From contig NZ_JBLUOA010000006.1 of the NCBI RefSeq assembly GCF_048060095.1, forward strand, positions 1-64,000: 64,000 nucleotides of DNA. The letters are read 5' to 3'. The position numbers were made by a program, and so were the translations under genes. Below, piece by piece: positions 15,719 to 24,741 of the stretch. Positions within the stretch are counted from its first letter, which is position 1; the number at the start of each line of letters is the position of its first letter. Below the pieces are notes generated by a model. The model made no database searches, was not told where the DNA came from, and was given only the letters and a program-made list of their open reading frames with translations. Origin of the DNA: JBLUOA01 sp048060095. Its GTDB lineage: Bacteria; Pseudomonadota; Alphaproteobacteria; Rhodobacterales; Rhodobacteraceae.

Positions 15719-17023
15719 TTAGCGGTTGGCCTGCTCGAACCGGCGCAGCAAGTCGTTGCCCCGCTCCACCGCGCTGTCAAGCGCGGCCTGCGCTTCCTTG
15801 TCGCCAGACCAAACGGCCTCAAGCTCTTCGTCGATGATCGTGCGGATCTGGTCGAAGTTGCCCAGCCGCAGCCCTTTCGAATTTTCCGTCGGCGCGTTGG
15901 TCGTCATCTGCTTGACGGCCACATCGGTGCCGGGGCTTGCCTCGTAAAACCCCTGTTCGCGGGTCAGGTCGGCAGCGGCACTGGTGATCGGCAGATAGCC
16001 GGTATCCTGATGCCATTGCGCCTGAACTTCGGGCGACGACAGATAGTTGAGGAATGCCGCGACGCCCGCGTATTCCTCGTCCGTCTGGCCCCCCATCACC
16101 CATAGCGACGCCCCGCCGATAATGGTGTTCTGCGGCGCATCGACCAGCGATGACCAATAGGGCAGCGGGCGCACATCAAAGTCGAACGTGGCCTCGGCCG
16201 TGATCCCCGCATACCCGGCAGAGCTTTCGGTGAAGAGAGCGCATTCCCCGGCACGGAAATTCGCGCCGCCCTCGTTACGGCGCCCGGCGTAGATGAACTT
16301 GCCATCCTGCGCCCATTCGCCCATCGCCTTGATATGGGCGACCTGCGTTTCGCCGTTCAGCACGAGTTCGGTATCAAGACCGGCAAACCCATTATCCTGC
16401 GTCGCGAACGGCACGTTGTGATAAGCGGACAGGTTTTCCAGGTGAATCCAGCTTTGCCACGCTGTCGTCATCGGGCATTGGTGGCCAGCTTCTTTCAACT
16501 GATCCAGAACCGCGCCGACGTTTTCCCATGTCGACATGTCGGTGTCGGGGTCGATCCCCGCTTCGGTCAGTGCATCGCGGTTAACCCAAAGCACCGGAGT
16601 GGATGAGTTGAACGGCATCGACAGCATTTGACCGTCGCCGGTCGTGTAATACCCCTTGACCGATCCGATAAACGCATCCGGGTCAAAATCGGCGTTCGAC
16701 ATGACCTCATGCACCGGATTGATCGCGCCTTCAGCGGCCATCATGGTGGCGGTGCCGACTTCGAACACCATCAGGATGTCCGGCTGCTCGCCCGCGCGGA
16801 AGGCGGCGATGCCGGCATTCAGCGTTTCGGAATAGTTGCCTTTGTGCGACGCGGTCACGGTGTAGTCTGATTGCGACGCGTTGAAGTCTTCAACCTGCGC
16901 GGCCACCAACTCTCCGAGTCTGCCGGTAAAGGCGTGCCAGAATTCGATTTCGGTCTGTGCCGCCAGCGGAGCTGCGGTCACAGTCACCGATGCCGTCGCA
17001 AGCAATAAGTGTTTGATGTTCAT
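15719..17023 (-). CDS. ugpB: sn-Glycerol-3-phosphate ABC transporter substrate-binding protein
   Basis: A 434-residue periplasmic binding protein of family 1 (SBP_bac_8). A Sec signal peptide (MNIKHLLLATASVTVTAAPLAAQ) is cut near AAQ. Mature sequence opens with TEIEFWHAFTG and contains MPFNSSTPVLWVNRDAL and GGASLWVMGG, all familiar from UgpB. It binds glycerol-3-phosphate or related diesters outside the inner membrane. It is the first gene of ugpBAEC. The closeness to UgpB rather than generic sugar binders is judged by recall of the family, not by alignment. Confidence 0.86.
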   Translation of the reverse strand: MNIKHLLLATASVTVTAAPLAAQTEIEFWHAFTGRLGELVAAQVEDFNASQSDYTVTASHKGNYSETLNAGIAAFRAGEQPDILMVFEVGTATMMAAEGAINPVHEVMSNADFDPDAFIGSVKGYYTTGDGQMLSMPFNSSTPVLWVNRDALTEAGIDPDTDMSTWENVGAVLDQLKEAGHQCPMTTAWQSWIHLENLSAYHNVPFATQDNGFAGLDTELVLNGETQVAHIKAMGEWAQDGKFIYAGRRNEGGANFRAGECALFTESSAGYAGITAEATFDFDVRPLPYWSSLVDAPQNTIIGGASLWVMGGQTDEEYAGVAAFLNYLSSPEVQAQWHQDTGYLPITSAAADLTREQGFYEASPGTDVAVKQMTTNAPTENSKGLRLGNFDQIRTIIDEELEAVWSGDKEAQAALDSAVERGNDLLRRFEQANR

Positions 17024-17127
17024 GTCGATCCTCCCAGTTCAACGATTGATAGACCTACCACGATAGTGCTGAGTCCGTTCGAAAAGCAAGCTGCGCGCCA
17101 AACGAAGGGATGCAACTTGTGATTGTA

Positions 17128-17153
17128 GCGCGGGCCGGTCCGAGAACCCGCGC
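17128..17153 (-). terminator. Possible terminator hairpin downstream of coxM
   Basis: Perfect 7-bp GC arms (17128-17134 GCGCGGG and 17147-17153 CCCGCGC) with a 12-base loop, 8 bases beyond the coxM stop. No T-run follows on the minus strand, so if it terminates it is not a classical intrinsic terminator. The rest of 17024-17161 shows nothing else except the presumed ugpB promoter. Confidence 0.35.
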
Positions 17154-17161
17154 CGTATGGT

Positions 17162-17956
17162 TTAAGCCGCCTCTACCGCCCGCTTGGCCAGAACCCGTAT
17201 CAGGTTCGCGCGGTAGTCGGCGCTGCCGTGGATGTCTGACAGCAGGCCATCGCTGGCGACGGTGACTCCGTCCGCGGCACCTGCTGACCAGTCTGAGGCG
17301 AGTGCGGCTTCCAGACCCTCGTGGCGGAAGACTCCGTCTTCGCCGGCTCCGGTGACAGCGACGCGGGGACCGTCGGCCCCGTCTGCCACGCAAACACCGA
17401 CCAGCGCGAAAAGGGATGCGGGCTGGCGGAACTTGGCATAGGCGGCGCGGGACGGGGATGAGATGCGGACGGCGGTGATAACCTCGTCATCTTCGAGCGC
17501 CGTGGTGAACAGGCCGTCAAAGAAATCATCCGCCGCGATTTCGCGCGTGTTGGTCACGATGGTCGCGCCAAGCGCCAAAAGCCCCGCCGGGTAATCCGCC
17601 GCCGGATCGTTATTGGCGACAGAGCCGCCAATCGTTCCGACACAGCGAACAGCCGGGTCGCCGATCCCGCCCGCGAGTGTCGCAAGCGCCGGGCAAAGGC
17701 GTTGCACATCGGCGTTGTCCGCAACCTCTGCATGGGTCGTTGCGGCGCCGATCACCAGTGTATCGCCATCGACAGACACGCCGGACATCCCGTCAATCGC
17801 GCGGATGTCGACAAGGTCGCTGGGGGCAGCCAGATGTTGTTTCATCGTGGCGAGCAGAGTCTGACCCCCGGCCAGAAACTTGCCGTCCTCAGCCCCGGTG
17901 ATCGCGGCAATCGCGTCGTCGATGCTGGCGGTTTTGTGGTATTTCGTCGGATACAT
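17162..17956 (-). CDS. coxM: FAD-binding medium subunit of a xanthine/CO dehydrogenase-family enzyme
   Basis: A 264-residue FAD_binding_5 protein with a CO_deh_flav_C tail. FAD contacts are visible as LAGGQTLLATMK (about 30-41) and TIGGSVANNDPAADYP (about 108-123). It passes electrons from the 2Fe-2S subunit to the quinone or another acceptor. It is the last gene in the transcription order coxD-E-G-S-L-M, 14 bases after coxL. Function follows the large subunit, which is form II, so CO oxidation is not assured. Confidence 0.88.
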   Translation of the reverse strand: MYPTKYHKTASIDDAIAAITGAEDGKFLAGGQTLLATMKQHLAAPSDLVDIRAIDGMSGVSVDGDTLVIGAATTHAEVADNADVQRLCPALATLAGGIGDPAVRCVGTIGGSVANNDPAADYPAGLLALGATIVTNTREIAADDFFDGLFTTALEDDEVITAVRISSPSRAAYAKFRQPASLFALVGVCVADGADGPRVAVTGAGEDGVFRHEGLEAALASDWSAGAADGVTVASDGLLSDIHGSADYRANLIRVLAKRAVEAA

Positions 17957-17970
17957 ATCGTCGTCCTCCC

Positions 17971-20313
17971 TTACTTTGCCGCCTGGATGGCGTTCCAGAC
18001 CGCCTGCGGCGTCGCGGGCATGGCCAGTTCATTGCTGCCAATGGCATCGGTGATTGCGTTGATAACAGCGGGTGGGGAACCTATCGCCCCCGCCTCGCCA
18101 CAGCCCTTCATGCCAAGCGGGTTGTTCGGACACGTCGTCGACGCGTGATGCACCGAATAGAACGGCAGATCCGAGGCGCGGGGCATGGCGTAGTCCATGT
18201 AGGACCCGGTAAGCAACTGCCCGTCATCGTCGTAAACCACCTGTTCCAGCATCGCCTGCCCGATGCCTTGCGCGATGCCGCCATGCACCTGCCCTTCGAC
18301 GATCATCGGGTTGATGATGGTGCCGAAATCGTCCGAGGCGGTGAACTGCACGATCTCGGTCACGCCGGTTTCGGGGTCGACCTCGACCTCGCAAATATAG
18401 GTGCCGGCGGGAAAGGTGAAGTTGGCGGGATCATAGAACGCGCCCTCCTTCAGGCCGGGTTCCATATCCGGCGGCAGGTTGTGGGCGGTGTAGGCAGACA
18501 GCCCTACCTCGTGCCAGCCCATCGCCTTGTCGGTGCCCTTGACCTTCACCTCGCCGCCTTCGATGACGATGTCATCCTCAGACGCCTCAAGCACATGGGC
18601 TGCGATCTTCTTCACCTTGGCTTCGACCTTGTCCATCGCCTTGACGATGGCCGACATGCCGACCGCGCCCGAGCGTGACCCATAGGTGCCCATGCCGAAC
18701 TGCACCTTGTCGGTGTCGCCATGCACGATCTGGACGTTTTCAATCGGCAGGTCGAACCGTTCCGCGACGATCTGGGCAAAGGTGGTTTCGTGGCCCTGCC
18801 CGTGGCTGTGTGACCCGGTCAGAACTTCGATCGTGCCGACGGGGTTCACGCGCACTTCGGCGCTTTCCCATAGCCCGACGCCCGCACCAAGCGATCCGAC
18901 CGCCGCCGAGGGCGCGATGCCGCACGCCTCGATATAAGACGAATAGCCAAGGCCGCGCAGCTTGCCACGCTTGGCGGAGTCTGCCTTGCGGGCTTCGAAC
19001 CCCGCGACATCCGCCGCCTCGCGCGCCTGGTCGAGGTTCGCGCCGAAATCGCCGGCGTCATAGGCCATGATGACCGGTGTCTGATGCGGGAACTCCTGCA
19101 CGAAATTGGCGCGGCGCAGTTCTGCTGGGTCTTTGCCCATCTCGCGCGCGGCGGTTTCCATCATGCGTTCGACCAGATAGCACGCCTCGGGCCGACCGGC
19201 CCCGCGATAGGCATCGACCGGCACCGTGTTGGTATAAACCGCGCGGACATTGCAGTGGATATTCGCAATGTTGTATTGTCCCGACAGCAGCGTGGCATAA
19301 AGGTAAGTCGGCACGGCGCTCGAAAACAGCGACATATAAGCGCCGAAATTAGCGATGGTGTCGACCTTCAGGCCGACGATCTTTCCATCCGCGTCAAACC
19401 CCATCTTCGCGGTCGAGATATGGTCCCGCCCATGCGCATCGGTGATGAAGGCTTCGGATCGGTCCGAGGTCCATTTCACCGACCGCCCGGTTTTCATCGA
19501 CGCCCAGAGACAGGTGATCTCTTCGGGGTAGATATAGATCTTCGACCCGAACCCGCCGCCCACATCCGGGGCGATCACCCGCAGCTTGTGCTCTGGTGCA
19601 ACCTGATAGAAGGCCGACAGGACCAGCCGCGCGACATGCGGGTTCTGGCTGGTCGTGTAGAGCGTATAATGCTCCTCTGCCGCGTCAAAGATTGCGACCG
19701 CTGACCGCGGTTCCATCGCGTTGGGGGACAGCCGGTTGTTGGTCAGCGCAAGTTCCGTCACATGCGCGGCACCCGACAGGGCGGCATCGGTCGCGGCCCC
19801 CTCACCAATTTCCCAATCATAAATCAGGTTGCCTGGCGCGTTTTCGTGGATCTGCGGCGCACCGTTCGCAAGCGCCTTGTCGGCGGCGGCAACGGCGGGC
19901 AGTTCTTCATAGTCGACCTCGACCGCTTCGGCGGCGATCCGGGCCTGGGCTTGCGTTTCCGCGATGACGACGGCCACACTGTCGCCGACATAGCGCACCT
20001 TTTCGGTGGCCAGCGCCGACCACGCGCCCATGTTCATGGGCGAGCCGCCTTTCGATGTAATCGCCCAGCCACAGATGATGTTACCGATCCCGTCGCCGGT
20101 CAGCTGTTCACCGTTCAACACATCGATCACGCCATCCATTGCCAGCGCGGCCGAGGTGTCGATCCCCTTCACAATCGCATGGGCGTGGGGCGAGCGGACG
20201 AAGGCCGCGTAGGCTTGATTATCCACACGGACATCGTCGGTGTATTTGCCCTTGCCGGTGATGAAGCGTTTGTCTTCCTTGCGGGTGACGCGGGCGCCTA
20301 TTCCTGTGCTCAT
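17971..20313 (-). CDS. coxL: Molybdenum large subunit, form II CO-dehydrogenase-like
   Basis: A 780-residue molybdopterin-binding subunit of the xanthine oxidase family. The pterin contact VGGGFGSK lies at 251-258 and the conserved catalytic glutamate region KGCGEAGAIG near residue 740. The active-site loop is AYRGAGR at 368-374. Form I CO dehydrogenases have AYRCSFR, with the cysteine that binds copper, so this is a form II enzyme. Form II enzymes oxidise CO poorly or use other substrates. It acts in the cytoplasm or on the inner face of the membrane with CoxS and CoxM. The start is ATG 20313, 14 bases after coxS. Confidence 0.9.
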   Translation of the reverse strand: MSTGIGARVTRKEDKRFITGKGKYTDDVRVDNQAYAAFVRSPHAHAIVKGIDTSAALAMDGVIDVLNGEQLTGDGIGNIICGWAITSKGGSPMNMGAWSALATEKVRYVGDSVAVVIAETQAQARIAAEAVEVDYEELPAVAAADKALANGAPQIHENAPGNLIYDWEIGEGAATDAALSGAAHVTELALTNNRLSPNAMEPRSAVAIFDAAEEHYTLYTTSQNPHVARLVLSAFYQVAPEHKLRVIAPDVGGGFGSKIYIYPEEITCLWASMKTGRSVKWTSDRSEAFITDAHGRDHISTAKMGFDADGKIVGLKVDTIANFGAYMSLFSSAVPTYLYATLLSGQYNIANIHCNVRAVYTNTVPVDAYRGAGRPEACYLVERMMETAAREMGKDPAELRRANFVQEFPHQTPVIMAYDAGDFGANLDQAREAADVAGFEARKADSAKRGKLRGLGYSSYIEACGIAPSAAVGSLGAGVGLWESAEVRVNPVGTIEVLTGSHSHGQGHETTFAQIVAERFDLPIENVQIVHGDTDKVQFGMGTYGSRSGAVGMSAIVKAMDKVEAKVKKIAAHVLEASEDDIVIEGGEVKVKGTDKAMGWHEVGLSAYTAHNLPPDMEPGLKEGAFYDPANFTFPAGTYICEVEVDPETGVTEIVQFTASDDFGTIINPMIVEGQVHGGIAQGIGQAMLEQVVYDDDGQLLTGSYMDYAMPRASDLPFYSVHHASTTCPNNPLGMKGCGEAGAIGSPPAVINAITDAIGSNELAMPATPQAVWNAIQAAK

Positions 20314-20327
20314 ATCAATGTCCTCCC

Positions 20328-20798
<471 letters not shown>

Positions 20799-20853
20799 CT
20801 ATTCCTCCCATTTGGACGGGTCTTGCTGCCCGTATGTTCAATGACCGCCGGGC

Positions 20854-21312
20854 TCACCCCTCCGGCGGGTCTTTTTCGGATAAGTGGTTGTGGAAATTGT
20901 CGAAAAACTTGGTTGCGACCTTCTTCGCTGAGGCGTCGATCAACCGGCTTCCCAGCCGGGCAAGCTTGCCGCCGACCTGAGCCTTGGCCGCGAATTCCAG
21001 CACGGTTTCGCCGTCCTCTTCGGACAGGGTGACATCCGCCGCCCCCTTGGCAAAGCCCGCAACACCGCCCTGCCCTTCGCCCCTGATCGTGTAGCTTTCC
21101 GGGGCGTCGATGTTCAAAAGCTCAATCGCGCCGTCGAACTTTGCTTTCACGGGGCCAATTTTCTGCACAACCTTCGCCGTCATCGTGGTGGGCGAGGTCT
21201 GTTCGATCTCTTCACAGCCGGGAATGCAGAGCTTTAGAACCTCTACATCATTCAGGGCGTTCCACACGGCGTCACGCGGGGCGCCGATCCGGTAGCTGCC
21301 CGTCATATCCAT
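20854..21312 (-). CDS. coxG: CoxG-family SRPBCC protein
   Basis: A 152-residue SRPBCC (START-like) protein matching CO dehydrogenase subunit G: the N-terminus MDMTGSYRIGAPRDAVWNALNDVEVLK, the P-G-C-E-E-I segment and GKLARLGSRLID near the C-terminus. In Afipia (Oligotropha), CoxG is implicated in attaching the dehydrogenase to the membrane. It lies between coxE and coxS on the minus strand. A 7-bp inverted repeat (21319-21348) stands just upstream of its start. Its presence supports a functional rather than relict cluster. Confidence 0.88.
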   Translation of the reverse strand: MDMTGSYRIGAPRDAVWNALNDVEVLKLCIPGCEEIEQTSPTTMTAKVVQKIGPVKAKFDGAIELLNIDAPESYTIRGEGQGGVAGFAKGAADVTLSEEDGETVLEFAAKAQVGGKLARLGSRLIDASAKKVATKFFDNFHNHLSEKDPPEG

Positions 21313-21318
21313 GACAAA

Positions 21319-21348
21319 GTCGCTTCAGTAAGATAGTGCATAAGCGAC
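21319..21348. repeat. Inverted repeat upstream of coxG
   Basis: Arms GTCGCTT (21319-21325) and AAGCGAC (21342-21348) with a 16-base spacer lie in the 82-base coxE-coxG gap, 7 bases before the coxG ATG. It could be an mRNA hairpin affecting coxG translation or simply chance. Confidence 0.35.
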
Positions 21349-21394
21349 GATCATAAGCCGTGCGCCCCACCGCGCAAGAGTTTTGACCGAAGGG

Positions 21395-22624
21395 TCAGGC
21401 AGATTTCAAAGCAAGCTCAAGGCGCTGCTTGTCGCCGCCGGTCGTGAACGCCCTTCCAAGATCGGCCAGGCTGTCAAGCGAATGGCAGGCGTGAAAGCTG
21501 TCGACGATGGGCAGCAGCGCGCGGATTCCGGCGGCTTCGGGGGCGAAGCCGTCAAAGCGCAGCAGCGGGTTCAGCCAAATCAGACGGCGGCAGGATCGGG
21601 TGAGCCGCGCGGCCTCGGCCTGCAGAACGTCGGTGTCGCCGCGCTCCAGCCCGTCGGTGATCAGCAGCACGACCGCGCCCTGCCCCAGAACCCGCCGCGA
21701 CCAGTCCCGGTTGAAGCGGTGCAGCGCCTCACCAATCCGCGTGCCGCCTTGCCAATCGGGCGCGTCGCGGCCCAACGCCTCAAGCGCCAGATCAACATCC
21801 CGCAACGCGAGAGAGCGGGACACGTTCGTCAGCCGCGTGCCAAACGTAAACCCATGCACCCGGCCCCAGCCGGAACCCGGCGCCCAAGTCAGCCCGTGCA
21901 GAAAGTGCATCATCATGCGCGCATAGGTCGACATCGACCCGGAGATATCGCAGATCGCCACAAGGTTTGGCGGGCGGTATTTCGGCGTCTTCAGCAGCAG
22001 ACGGTCCACCTCCCCCCCTTTGCGAAGGGATCGGCGCAGCATGGCGCGGACGTCGGGGCGACTCCCTATCTGCGATGGCTGAAAGCGCCGGGTTTTCAGC
22101 GGCGCGGCAGGCAGAACCAAACGGCGGATCAGGGCGGCCGCCTCTGCCTGTTCGGCGGTGCTCATCTGTTCGAAATCCTGTTTGCGCAGGACTTCGTTCG
22201 CGGACCAGCTTAGCTCCGCATCAAGGTCGATGGCGTCGCGTTCCGGTGGTGCAGCGTGGTTGGCGGTATCGTCCCATATCGCCTCAGCCGCGCGTTTTTG
22301 GGCGGGCTTCGGGGCCTGCTCCTTCTGATCCATCGTCTGCATCAGCGGCAACATCGACCGGACCATGCGTTCCAGAAACTCCGGATCGCGCCAGAACATC
22401 TGAAAGACCTGATGAAAGACTTCAAGGTGTTCGGGCCGCGACACCAGCGTCGCCCGCAGGGCGTAGTAATAATCGTCGCGCTGCGTGAACCCGGCGGCGG
22501 CAACGGCGGAAATCGCGCTTTTCAGTTGCGATGTGCCGACCTTTAGCCCGGCCTTGCGCAACGCCCGGGCAAAGTGAACGATGTTTTCGACCAGCCGCCC
22601 GTCCGTTTCAGGTAAGGCTTGCAT
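21395..22624 (-). CDS. coxE: CoxE-family VWA-domain maturation protein
   Basis: A 409-residue VWA protein of the CoxE family. The metal-ion-dependent adhesion site begins with DISGSMS near residue 230, in the segment VAICDISGSMS. The N-terminal half carries the YYYALRATLVSRPEHLEVFHQVF region seen in this family. In Afipia, CoxD and CoxE are needed to assemble the copper-sulfur-molybdenum active site. CoxE genes normally pair with an AAA+ MoxR/CoxD gene, and here that gene ends three bases upstream. Confidence 0.9.
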   Translation of the reverse strand: MQALPETDGRLVENIVHFARALRKAGLKVGTSQLKSAISAVAAAGFTQRDDYYYALRATLVSRPEHLEVFHQVFQMFWRDPEFLERMVRSMLPLMQTMDQKEQAPKPAQKRAAEAIWDDTANHAAPPERDAIDLDAELSWSANEVLRKQDFEQMSTAEQAEAAALIRRLVLPAAPLKTRRFQPSQIGSRPDVRAMLRRSLRKGGEVDRLLLKTPKYRPPNLVAICDISGSMSTYARMMMHFLHGLTWAPGSGWGRVHGFTFGTRLTNVSRSLALRDVDLALEALGRDAPDWQGGTRIGEALHRFNRDWSRRVLGQGAVVLLITDGLERGDTDVLQAEAARLTRSCRRLIWLNPLLRFDGFAPEAAGIRALLPIVDSFHACHSLDSLADLGRAFTTGGDKQRLELALKSA

Positions 22625-22627
22625 CCC

Positions 22628-23542
22628 TCACGACGCCTGCGCGAGCTGCATCCGCGCGTCGTCAAGGATGCGGGTCGCTTCGGACCCGGTGATCTTGGCG
22701 ATGTCGTCCTGATATTTCAGCAAAGCGCCAAGCGTGTCAGACACCACATCAGGCGACAGCGCCACCGCATCCAGCGCGATCAGGCACCGCGCCCAGTCAA
22801 TCGTTTCCGCAACGCCGGGGCTTTTGAACAGGTCTTCATCGCGCAGGGTCTGAACGAAACTCACGATCTCCTTCGACAAGGTCGCAGCACAATCCGGCAC
22901 GCGGGCGTGAAGGATGGCGAGTTCGCGTTCAAACGCCGGATAGTCGACCCAATGATATAGGCACCGCCGTTTTAGCGCGTCATGCACTTCGCGCGTGCGG
23001 TTCGAGGTCAGGATGACAATCGGCGGCTCTGCCGCTTTGACGGTGCCGATTTCGGGGATCGTCACCTGAAAATCTGACAGCGCTTCCAGCAGGAACGCCT
23101 CAAACGGCTCATCCGTGCGGTCGACCTCATCAATCAGCAGGATCGGCGAGCCTTCGCTATGCGGCTCCATCGCTTGCAGCAGGGGGCGCTTTATCAGGTA
23201 GTCTTCGGAAAACATCTCGGCCTGCAAATCGTCGCGGCTGGTGGTGCCCGAGGCTTCGGCAGTGCGGATCGCGATCATCTGGGCCGAGAAGTTCCATTCA
23301 TAGATCGCCGATGCCGCATCCAGCCCTTCATAACACTGCAACCGGATCAGCCGCCGACCCAAGGCGGCGGCAAGGGCGTTCGCAATCTCGGTCTTGCCGA
23401 CGCCCGCCTCGCCTTCCAGAAACAGCGGTTTGCCAAGTTTCAGGGACAGGTAGACGACCGTTCCAAGGTCACGGCCGCAGACATATCCCTCCGCCGACAG
23501 GGCCGAAATCGTGTCGTCGATGCTTGCAGGACTATCGGCCAT
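22628..23542 (-). CDS. coxD: MoxR-family AAA+ ATPase (CoxD-like)
   Basis: A 304-residue AAA+ ATPase. Walker A is GEAGVGKTE (about 42-50), Walker B ILLIDEVDR (about 133-141), sensor 1 VILTSNRTRE, and the arginine-finger region follows as LKRRCLYHW. It belongs to the MoxR/CoxD group, which acts as a chaperone to remodel metalloenzymes with a VWA partner. It is the first gene of the cox operon; 170 bases of likely divergent promoter separate it from the transporter operon at 23713. Confidence 0.9.
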   Translation of the reverse strand: MADSPASIDDTISALSAEGYVCGRDLGTVVYLSLKLGKPLFLEGEAGVGKTEIANALAAALGRRLIRLQCYEGLDAASAIYEWNFSAQMIAIRTAEASGTTSRDDLQAEMFSEDYLIKRPLLQAMEPHSEGSPILLIDEVDRTDEPFEAFLLEALSDFQVTIPEIGTVKAAEPPIVILTSNRTREVHDALKRRCLYHWVDYPAFERELAILHARVPDCAATLSKEIVSFVQTLRDEDLFKSPGVAETIDWARCLIALDAVALSPDVVSDTLGALLKYQDDIAKITGSEATRILDDARMQLAQAS

Positions 23543-23712
23543 TGCGCTGCCTCATAGGGACGGGTTCGCGGCATTTAAGCACCCGCCCGTGAAACTGTCT
23601 ACGCGGGAAAGGGTGGCACAGCAGAATTGCCAGGCCGCAATTTCCTTTCTAAGCTGGTGCGTGCTGCGAAACGAATAAAACCAATCGCAGCAATCATCTG
23701 GGAGGATAATTC

Positions 23713-24738
23713 ATGTCAAAGTTCAAAACGCTGCTATGCAGCTGCGCCGTCGTTACGGCCACGGGGGCCGGGGCGGCCTATGCGGAAAATCTGACATTCT
23801 ATTGTAGCGCGCAAGAAGACTGGTGCCAGCTTATGGCGCGCAATTTTGAGGACGCGACCGGCATCGATGTCGACATGACGCGCCGCAGTTCGGGGGAAAC
23901 TTTCGCGCAGATCAAGGCCGAAGAATCCAACCCGCGGGGTGATGTCTGGTGGGGCGGCACGGGTGATCCGCATCTTCAGGCCGCTGAGGAAGGTCTGACA
24001 CAGGAATATATCTCGCCCATGCGCGACCAACTACATCCGTGGGCGATTTCACAAGCGGAAAGTGCCGGCAACAAGACGATCGGTATCTATTCCGGTGCGC
24101 TTGGCTTTGGCTATAACACCGAACTTCTCGCCGCGAATGACCTGCCGGAACCGTCCTGCTGGCGCGATCTGCTTGATCCGGCCTTCAAGGGTCACGTTCA
24201 GATGGCCAATCCGAATTCGTCCGGCACGGCCTACACGACGCTTGCCACGATGGTTCAGCTGTTCGGCGAAGACGACGGGTTCAAATTCATGCAAGACCTG
24301 CACGCGAACATCAACCAATACACCAAGTCCGGCTCTGCCCCGATCAAGGCCGCAGGGCGCGGGGAAACCACGGTTGGTATCGTCTTTATGCACGACGCGG
24401 TGAAACAGGCCGTCGCGGGCTTCCCGGTTCAGGTCGTGGCACCCTGCGAGGGCACGGGATACGAGATCGGCTCCATGTCGATCATCGAAGGGGCGCGCAA
24501 TCTGGAAGAAGCACAGCAGTTCTACGATTGGGCCTTGTCAGTCGACGCACAGAACCTCGCGCTTGAGGTCAACGCGTTTCAGGTGCCGTCGAACATGGGG
24601 GCCGAAACCTCGCCGTCCGCGCCGGACATGTCCGACATCACGCTGATCGACTATGACTTCACCCTCTACGGGTCGAGCGATGAGCGTCAGCGGCTTCTGC
24701 AAAAATGGGATGAAGACGTCTCAACACTTCCGCAATAA
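23713..24738 (+). CDS. Periplasmic binding protein, AfuA/FbpA type
   Basis: A 341-residue family 1 binding protein with a Sec signal peptide (MSKFKTLLCSCAVVTATGAGAAYA). The start ATG follows GGGAGGA. The sequence resembles the iron-binding FbpA group and AfuA. FbpA proteins use adjacent C-terminal tyrosines for iron; I see no Y-Y pair, only DYDFTLYG near the end. AfuA of Actinobacillus binds hexose and heptose phosphates rather than iron, and this protein could do likewise. It is first of a three-gene transporter operon. Confidence 0.87.
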   Translation: MSKFKTLLCSCAVVTATGAGAAYAENLTFYCSAQEDWCQLMARNFEDATGIDVDMTRRSSGETFAQIKAEESNPRGDVWWGGTGDPHLQAAEEGLTQEYISPMRDQLHPWAISQAESAGNKTIGIYSGALGFGYNTELLAANDLPEPSCWRDLLDPAFKGHVQMANPNSSGTAYTTLATMVQLFGEDDGFKFMQDLHANINQYTKSGSAPIKAAGRGETTVGIVFMHDAVKQAVAGFPVQVVAPCEGTGYEIGSMSIIEGARNLEEAQQFYDWALSVDAQNLALEVNAFQVPSNMGAETSPSAPDMSDITLIDYDFTLYGSSDERQRLLQKWDEDVSTLPQ

Positions 24739-24741
24739 GTC

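Noticed and set aside
17971..20313. CoxL as a form I CO dehydrogenase.
   Set aside because: The active-site loop is AYRGAGR; the form I cysteine is absent.
20845..20877. Plus-strand hairpin CCGCCGG/CCGGCGG followed by TTTTT, like an intrinsic terminator.
   Set aside because: No plus-strand gene ends here; it lies across the coxG stop, and on the transcribed minus strand no T-run follows. It may only be an intercistronic stem.
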